Below are positions 7,790 to 11,353 of a DNA stretch of 11,353 nt, piece after piece (within the stretch, counting starts at the first letter, position 1; each line of letters opens with the position of its first letter). The stretch comes from SHZI01 sp964391025. Lineage in GTDB: Bacteria; Pseudomonadota; Gammaproteobacteria; Steroidobacterales; GCA-2729495. The stretch covers positions 1 through 11,353 of the forward strand of contig CAYMKJ010000075.1 in NCBI GenBank assembly GCA_964391025.1. Reading direction: 5' to 3'. The notes under the pieces were generated by a model. That model was given only the letters and a program-made list of their open reading frames with translations. It searched no databases and was not told where the DNA came from. The translations under genes were made by a program, and so were the position numbers.

Positions 7790-9021
7790 TTCTGCTGACT
7801 GTCTGGATAACCCTGCCCGATGCAACAACCCTCAAGGCTGGCGACTTCGCCTGCACAGATGCTGATGACGCGGGCCGTTTCGACAGCGAGTTCGCCTATG
7901 CCGAGGAGTGGCTGACACACCGTGAATGCTTCGCACTCGACCCGGTATCACTGCCTCTAGGTCGAGCGCGTTTCCGCGCCAGGAAGCTGGAGCCACCACT
8001 GGGTGTTTTCGAAGATGCGCTACCCGACGACTGGGGCCGCGCGCTGATCATTCGCTCACGGAAGCTGCCGCGCCGGGAGCAGAGCGAACCGTATCTCCTG
8101 CGTGAGTTGGCGGATCACGGTCTGGGTCTGGGCGCGCTGGCCTGCGGGCGGCCCGAGTCCAGGTTGCCTGTTCGTGCCCGGCCTGTAGCAGCCGACCTTG
8201 CCACACTCTTCGCGGCAGCAGAGCGTTTTGAGGCTGGGGTCGAAGGCGATCCGGACGAGTTGCAGCAGTTGTTCACTGCGGGCAGCTCTCCCGGCGGTGC
8301 CCGCCCCAAGGTGCTCGTCAGCAACGCCACGGGTGAATGGCTCGCCAAATTCCCAAGCCGTCAGCGCGACGGTCGTTTCGACGTGGTCGGGCTCGAAGCG
8401 GTGGGGCTGGATATGGCCGCTGCAGCGGGCATCGCCGTCCCGGATCATCAGCTCGTGCGCCTGGGCAAGACCGGCCAGCGCGCGCTCCTGGTGCGCCGCT
8501 TTGATGTGGCCGCGGGCGGTGGCCGCCGTCACATGATCTCGCTGCGCACGCTGTGCAAGGAGCGCACGGGTGCCTACGCGCAGTCGTACACCGAGATGGC
8601 GCAAGCCCTGCGCAGCGCCTCTGCAGCGCCGCAGCACGACGTGAACCGGCTTTTCAAACAGATGGTCTTCAACGCCGCCTTCGGCAATACCGACGACCAC
8701 CTCAAGAACTTCTGGATGGTGCGCGACACCGCAGGCTATCGGTTGAGCGAAGCATTTGATCTGGTACCCGATGTCGGCGAGCGTCGGGAGCATTGTCTGG
8801 CGTTCGAATTCGAGCGCGTCGCACCAACGCGTACCCAGTTGATCGCGGTGGCGCAACGCTGGGGCGTCGCGGATGCGCCGACGGTTATCGACGCGGTGCT
8901 GGCAAGCACGGCTACATTTACGACCACCGCGAAAGCTCACGCCGTCCCCAAGGCCAACATCGTCGAAATTGACTCCGACCTGGTTCGCCGCGCAAAACGA
9001 CTCGCGGGCCAGACCGGTTAG
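7786..9021 (+). CDS. hipA: HipA-family serine/threonine kinase toxin
   Basis: I start this 411-residue protein at GTG 7786, preceded by a strong GGAGGAG at 7776-7782 inside hipB. The frame is open back to an ATG at 7654, but that would overlap most of hipB with low-complexity sequence. An N-terminal HipA domain contains FEDALPDDWGRALI, typical of the family. A glycine-rich loop, GSSPGGARPK (166-175), replaces the AGAQEK type of E. coli HipA. It is followed by LAKFP with Lys188 as the likely ATP-contacting Lys, the catalytic NTDDHLKN (Asp303) and AFDL with Asp325 as the metal ligand. The Asp303-Asp325 spacing is close to that of E. coli HipA (309/332). Family members phosphorylate targets such as glutamyl-tRNA synthetase, causing growth arrest and persistence; the target here is unknown. 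Motifs look intact, so it is probably active. Confidence 0.9.
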   Translation: MILLTVWITLPDATTLKAGDFACTDADDAGRFDSEFAYAEEWLTHRECFALDPVSLPLGRARFRARKLEPPLGVFEDALPDDWGRALIIRSRKLPRREQSEPYLLRELADHGLGLGALACGRPESRLPVRARPVAADLATLFAAAERFEAGVEGDPDELQQLFTAGSSPGGARPKVLVSNATGEWLAKFPSRQRDGRFDVVGLEAVGLDMAAAAGIAVPDHQLVRLGKTGQRALLVRRFDVAAGGGRRHMISLRTLCKERTGAYAQSYTEMAQALRSASAAPQHDVNRLFKQMVFNAAFGNTDDHLKNFWMVRDTAGYRLSEAFDLVPDVGERREHCLAFEFERVAPTRTQLIAVAQRWGVADAPTVIDAVLASTATFTTTAKAHAVPKANIVEIDSDLVRRAKRLAGQTG

Positions 9022-9098
9022 CCGCCTGCCGCCAGGGTGAACCTCAGGAAGTTATTGCGAGGCCCCGCGCTGGAGTTCCGGGCCGGATCTTAGCAGGC
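9022..9098. other. Spacer after hipA, nothing recognised
   Basis: The 77 bases between the hipA stop and the terminator hairpin show no ORF, repeat or plus-strand T-run that I can support. hipA therefore has no visible intrinsic terminator of its own, unless the hairpin at 9099-9141 slows transcription in both directions. Confidence 0.5.
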
Positions 9099-9141
9099 AA
9101 AAAAAGCCCGCCAGCTCCGGAGGATTTGGAGTGGCGGGCTT
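9099..9141 (-). terminator. Strong intrinsic terminator, minus strand
   Basis: AAGCCCGCCA (9104-9113) pairs perfectly with TGGCGGGCTT (9132-9141). After a one-base bulge CTCC (9115-9118) pairs with GGAG (9128-9131), leaving a nine-base loop. Seven A residues at 9099-9105 become a U-run on the minus-strand transcript, and no T-run follows on the plus side. It therefore ends leftward transcripts, most simply the one carrying the 38-residue microprotein gene. Confidence 0.85.
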
Positions 9142-9272
9142 AGCTCGGGCTGTCACGGTCGTCACTGGCGGCCCGGGGGAACGGGCGGCGGTGACGGTCT
9201 CCGGGCAGCCCCGGTAACCTCAGGGCGGCTGGCCTGCCGGCTGGCTTGGCGGCTGGCTTGGCCGGTAGCCCC
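9142..9272 (-). other. Repeat-bearing, GC-rich 3' region of the microprotein transcript
   Basis: This noncoding stretch lies between the microprotein stop and the terminator and would be its 3' untranslated region, about 130 bases before the hairpin. It holds several self-complementary words, for example GCCCGG (about 9171-9176) with CCGGGC (about 9201-9206), and GTCAC and GTGAC pairs. It also contains a three-unit tandem repeat and a duplicated CCGGTA(A/G)CC at 9211 and 9262. I recognise no known RNA family; a stable 3'-derived small RNA is possible. Confidence 0.4.
9226..9261. repeat. Three 12-base tandem repeats
   Basis: CGGCTGGCCTGC (9226-9237) is followed by two identical CGGCTGGCTTGG units (9238-9249 and 9250-9261). 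The array is noncoding, just downstream of the microprotein stop codon on the minus strand. It is flanked by near-identical CCGGTAACC (9211-9219) and CCGGTAGCC (9262-9270) in direct orientation. Confidence 0.8.
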
Positions 9273-9389
9273 TTAGAGCAAGAAGAGGGGCACGGCGACC
9301 AGGACGATCAGTACGGCAGTCGCGGCCAGCAGGAGGTCGCCGAACTCGTACAGCGAGCCGTTGGGTTGGGTGCAGGTGCTGGTGGTCAT
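9273..9389 (-). CDS. Predicted 38-residue single-pass membrane microprotein
   Basis: This minus-strand ORF from ATG 9389-9387 to TAA 9273-9275 encodes 38 residues. Its N-terminal half is polar (MTTSTCTQPNGSLYEFGD, one Cys at position 6). Its C-terminal half is one continuous hydrophobic helix ending at the last residue (LLLAATAVLIVLVAVPLFLL). A near-ideal Shine-Dalgarno (AGAGGAG) sits about seven bases upstream, and a strong terminator lies downstream in the same orientation, so it looks like a real, independently transcribed gene. It most resembles small inner-membrane proteins that bind larger complexes, but I recognise no specific family (it is not CydX or KdpF by sequence). Orientation in the membrane and partner are unknown. 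Upstream lie three GTAAC-like boxes suggesting regulated transcription. Confidence 0.72.
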   Translation of the reverse strand: MTTSTCTQPNGSLYEFGDLLLAATAVLIVLVAVPLFLL

Positions 9390-9679
9390 TCGGGTTCTCC
9401 TCTTGAGTCAGGGCAAACTTGACGGATGAGAGGTTAGGCCTGTCCTGCCAGGGGTTCTTCTCTGGGGGGTAACACTTTGTATCAGGGTGTAACGCAGGGT
9501 CCGGCCACGTCCGATAACGTCCATAAGTTACAATATAAACAGAGTGTTATAGAATTCCGATTGACTAGGCTCATCCGGCCAAATCCGGGGGCAGCCGGGG
9601 CAATTTGGGTACACCGGCGGGTACAACTAACTCTCAAAGTGGCGGGTTGGCCGGTCTTCCGCGCAACAGGAGACGAGCT
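9390..9679. other. Regulatory, AT-richer intergenic stretch
   Basis: This is the upstream region of the minus-strand microprotein gene. It contains the phased GTAAC-like boxes at 9469-9493 and, beyond them, a locally AT-rich patch at about 9520-9560. I could not fit a confident -10/-35 pair on either strand. A TTG-started plus-strand frame across 9477-9689 has no coding character and is not called. Confidence 0.45.
9469..9493 (-). promoter_or_regulatory. Three phased GTAAC-like boxes, candidate response-regulator site
   Basis: GTAAC (9469-9473), GTATC (9479-9483) and GTAAC (9489-9493) repeat with an exact 10-base period, one helical turn, so they lie on one DNA face. On the microprotein strand they read GTTAC, GATAC, GTTAC and end about 80 bases before its ATG. 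Tandem, same-face direct repeats of this kind are typical of OmpR/PhoB-family response regulators, and OmpR sites contain similar GTAAC words. The regulator is not identifiable from the window. Confidence 0.5.
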
Positions 9680-9775
9680 ATGGTCCTGACAGACGCTGGT
9701 CTAAGAGGGATTAGGTTATCCGTCATGGACCGCACTTCTATATCTGGTTATCGGGCTGAGGTGAGCGGCTGCTAA
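9680..9775 (+). CDS. Possible 31-residue ORF, or remnant sequence
   Basis: ATG 9680 to TAA 9773-9775 encodes 31 mostly polar residues starting MVLTDAGLRG, without a membrane segment. A good AGGAG lies six to seven bases upstream, which is the only positive argument. The downstream stretch CTGCTAACGACCCTAAGCGG resembles, from memory only, a string often seen in noncoding remnants of other gammaproteobacteria. The region may therefore be a fossil of a dispersed element rather than a gene. It could also serve as a leader of the secreted-protein gene 36 bases downstream. Confidence 0.25.
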   Translation: MVLTDAGLRGIRLSVMDRTSISGYRAEVSGC

Positions 9776-9799
9776 CGACCCTAAGCGGACCTCGGTCGT
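9775..9799 (+). promoter_or_regulatory. Hairpin just upstream of the small secreted-protein gene
   Basis: ACGACC (9775-9780) pairs with GGTCGT (9794-9799), with a 13-base loop. It ends immediately before the AGGG that may serve as ribosome-binding site for the ATG at 9812. Its position suggests a possible effect on translation, but there is no T-run and the stem is only six base pairs. Confidence 0.3.
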
Positions 9800-9811
9800 A
9801 GGGTATACCCG

Positions 9812-10123
9812 ATGCGCAAAATTCTTCTCGCCACACTACTGCTTCAAACGTCGCCGGCGTTCCCGGGCGACGGGCTGGGCAACGCCTACTTCCTCTGCGA
9901 CATCTTTGAGAAGACTGGGGTATCGACCGAGTGCAAGGCGTCGAGCGTGATGTCCACCATTGACGTGATTATCAAAACTGACGCCGGGGAAGCTGCCAAG
10001 GTTTGTTCGGTCATCGCGAACAACATGGCGCAGAAAGGACGCTCGTTTGGCGGCCAGTGGCAGCTACGGATCTTCGCTCCGGACAGGGCTGACGAGCCCC
10101 TCGCGGCGTGTGCGCTGAGGTGA
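9812..10123 (+). CDS. Small predicted secreted protein with four cysteines
   Basis: This is a 103-residue protein. The N-terminus MRKILLATLLLQTSPAF is a short Sec signal peptide with probable cleavage near residues 16-19, leaving a mature protein of about 85 residues in the periplasm or outside. Four Cys occur at 29, 41, 65 and 100, all in the mature part, so two disulfides are possible. Recognisable blocks are GDGLGNAYFLCDIFEKTG, a beta-like STIDVIIKT and the C-terminal WQLRIFAP followed by PLAACAL. I have the impression of similar short hypothetical proteins in other proteobacteria but no named family or function. A weak AGGG about eight bases upstream fits the ATG. It has no obvious operon partner, and a terminator candidate lies about 130 bases downstream. 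Confidence 0.75.
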   Translation: MRKILLATLLLQTSPAFPGDGLGNAYFLCDIFEKTGVSTECKASSVMSTIDVIIKTDAGEAAKVCSVIANNMAQKGRSFGGQWQLRIFAPDRADEPLAACALR

Positions 10124-10178
10124 ACCGGACGCCGCTGCGATAGTTGCCGGCACCGGGCGCTGGCCCCACAAAGCAAGA

Positions 10179-10197
10179 GATCCGCACGAAGCGGGTC
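10179..10197 (+). other. Hairpin in the 3' region of the secreted-protein gene
   Basis: GATCCGC (10179-10185) pairs with GCGGGTC (10191-10197) including one G-T wobble, with a five-base loop ACGAA. CCCTGTTTAG follows, which is a poor T-run. It is the first of three closely spaced hairpins. Confidence 0.45.
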
Positions 10198-10228
10198 CCC
10201 TGTTTAGCAAGTCGGTAGCAGCTAGCTT

Positions 10229-10245
10229 TTGCAGTCAGTCTGCAA
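10229..10245 (+). other. Hairpin between the two GC-rich hairpins
   Basis: TTGCAG (10229-10234) pairs perfectly with CTGCAA (10240-10245) around the five-base loop TCAGT. It lies six bases before the terminator stem. Confidence 0.45.
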
Positions 10246-10250
10246 TAGGG

Positions 10251-10280
10251 AACCCGCTGCAAGGCGGGTTTCTTGTTTCT
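10251..10280 (+). terminator. Intrinsic terminator, plus strand
   Basis: AACCCGC (10251-10257) pairs perfectly with GCGGGTT (10264-10270) around a six-base loop. TCTTGTTTCT follows, so the tract after the stem is T-rich but interrupted. No A-run precedes the stem, so it acts rightward. It would end transcription of the small secreted-protein gene or of a noncoding RNA spanning the three hairpins, just before the convergent endonuclease-like gene. Confidence 0.7.
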
Positions 10281-10345
10281 GGGCCAGGGCGGCACCCAGC
10301 GGAAGCGCGGCCGGCCGTTCTCCAGCGTGTAGGCCCCGTCGAGCC

Positions 10346-11215
10346 TCAGCGTACCGCTGCCGCGACAGGTTGGGCAGGAAGACGGAAGGCCGCATACACG
10401 GGGTAGTGATCGCCGGCGGTCTGCCGTATGACCCCCGCGCCAAGGCTGTGGAGATCCCCGGAATGGAAGAGGTAGTCGATCCTGGGCTGCAGGGGAAAAT
10501 CACCGGCCCGGTAGGTACCGCGAAAGTAGGCGCGGCTCGGCCAACTGGCGTCATCCAGCTCCCTGGTGATGATGCGTACGGCCTTTGACAGTGGCAAGCT
10601 GTTGAAATCCCCACCAAGGACGGTCGTCCGCGCCTGCCTGGCGCTAATCCATGCCATCAGCTTCCTGGCGCTGTCGCTGCGGGGGGTGTCGGCCAGCAGT
10701 TCGCCAGCGCCAATGGTGATCAACGTCAGCAGCCTCCCCCCGCCGGCTCGGTCAGTTTGCCTCAGGGTGGCGCTCAGAGATGGCAGGTGCGCACTGCACA
10801 GCAGGACCGACTGGCCGCCAATGATTCCGTCGACGCACAGGGCAGCGGGCCTCCTGTCCCGTTCGGGTTCAAAGTGCATGACGTCCGGATTGCTTAATGG
10901 ATAGCGCGACAGTATCCCCAGATTGCTGCCCGGGGAGAGCTCCCGGCTCGACGCGTAGTAGGGATAGCCCAGGCGCTCCGCCAGGTCCTTCGTGGTGACC
11001 GCCCAGGCCGCATCCTGCAGAAACAGGATGTCCGGGGTCACGCTGGAGCGGATGATCCGCACCACGTTGTCCGTGGTCGGGTGTGGCGGCTGGTTGTTGC
11101 CGATGTTGTAACTCATCGCGGTAAAGGCCGGGCCAGCGTTCATGGGGCGCGGAAACAGGACGACTGCGGCCGCACCGATTGCCATCACCGTCAACAAGAA
11201 AAGTATTCGTCTCAT
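10346..11215 (-). CDS. Membrane-anchored endonuclease/exonuclease/phosphatase-fold protein
   Basis: This 289-residue protein has a start at ATG 11215 chosen because it opens directly with MRRILFLLTV and a hydrophobic segment to about residue 21. That segment is a signal anchor or signal peptide, so the catalytic domain should be periplasmic or exported. A TTG at 11272 would add 19 residues before the anchor; neither start has a good Shine-Dalgarno. The DNase I-like metallohydrolase motifs follow in order: MSYNIGN (Asn37), FLQDAAW (residues 65-71), SNLGILSRYP, SAHLP (His143), GGDFNS (Asp203, Asn205), RIDYLF (Asp247) and GDHYPVYAAF (Asp269, His270). The second motif has Asp68 where most relatives have the metal-binding Glu. 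Relatives include nucleases, sphingomyelinases and inositol phosphatases, so the substrate cannot be assigned. Confidence 0.88.
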   Translation of the reverse strand: MRRILFLLTVMAIGAAAVVLFPRPMNAGPAFTAMSYNIGNNQPPHPTTDNVVRIIRSSVTPDILFLQDAAWAVTTKDLAERLGYPYYASSRELSPGSNLGILSRYPLSNPDVMHFEPERDRRPAALCVDGIIGGQSVLLCSAHLPSLSATLRQTDRAGGGRLLTLITIGAGELLADTPRSDSARKLMAWISARQARTTVLGGDFNSLPLSKAVRIITRELDDASWPSRAYFRGTYRAGDFPLQPRIDYLFHSGDLHSLGAGVIRQTAGDHYPVYAAFRLPAQPVAAAVR

Positions 11216-11353
11216 CAGCTTCGCCAGGAGATTGCCCGCTGGAACGCCGGAAGGAGCGATCCATACTACCAATCGCGCCCATGGCCGCGCCGACGGCCCG
11301 GGACGGCCGCCCTCGGCCTGATGGGCGCGATGCGCAGGAAGATCAGCAGCTAA
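11216..11353. other. Right-edge region upstream of the endonuclease-like gene, no gene called
   Basis: These 138 bases precede the minus-strand hydrolase gene and should contain its promoter or the end of an upstream gene. I see no convincing promoter. A plus-strand frame ends in TAA at the last base and finishes with a short Arg/Lys-rich tail, but it runs antisense to the hydrolase and is not supported. Confidence 0.4.

Noticed and set aside
9477..9689. 70-codon TTG-started plus-strand frame
   Set aside because: There is no Shine-Dalgarno and no domain, and it overlaps the phased regulatory boxes.
10124..10250. Possible tRNA or integration site near the hairpin cluster
   Set aside because: No T-arm consensus, cloverleaf or CCA end could be found, and no duplicated attachment-like sequence is present in the window.
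11081..11353. Plus-strand frame ending with Gly-Leu-Met-Gly then Arg-Arg-Lys, recalling a sorting-signal tail
   Set aside because: The hydrophobic stretch is far too short for a PEP-CTERM-like signal, and most of the frame is antisense to the hydrolase gene.

Overview
The window is GC-rich (roughly two thirds G+C by eye) and densely coded. It carries the TamA/TamB outer-membrane assembly pair, a PdxH oxidase and several predicted lipoproteins. That points to the chromosome of a Gram-negative, high-GC gammaproteobacterium (Nevskiales, Steroidobacter, Chromatiales or similar). This placement is inferred from gene content and style; no rRNA or other marker is present to confirm it.

Left block (1-1996, minus strand): three genes read leftward with almost no spacing. 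They are a DUF4136 lipoprotein, pdxH (pyridoxamine/pyridoxine 5'-phosphate oxidase) and an uncharacterised lipoprotein that runs off the left edge. A 155-base divergent spacer (1997-2151) separates them from the next block. Central block (2152-7415, plus strand): tamA and tamB overlap by four bases (GTGA). They encode the outer-membrane Omp85 protein and the inner-membrane-anchored, envelope-spanning partner of the translocation and assembly module.

Accessory block (7416-9021, plus strand): an AT-rich spacer full of short direct and inverted repeats precedes a hipB-hipA type toxin-antitoxin pair, which again overlaps by GTGA. HipA keeps the kinase catalytic Asp motif and the metal-binding Asp but has a GARPK-type nucleotide loop. 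The likely promoter places transcription start at or next to the hipB ATG, so the mRNA may be leaderless.

Right block (9022-11353): this is the least ordinary part. A minus-strand unit contains a 38-residue single-pass membrane microprotein with a strong Shine-Dalgarno. Three GTAAC-like boxes at exact 10-base spacing lie upstream of it. Downstream is a repeat-bearing, structured 3' region ending in a strong intrinsic terminator whose T-run faces left. Next come a possible 31-codon ORF or repeat remnant, a small secreted four-cysteine protein (plus strand), a cluster of three hairpins ending in a plus-strand terminator, and a membrane-anchored endonuclease/exonuclease/phosphatase-fold protein on the minus strand. 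No CRISPR array, tRNA, rRNA or insertion sequence was seen.
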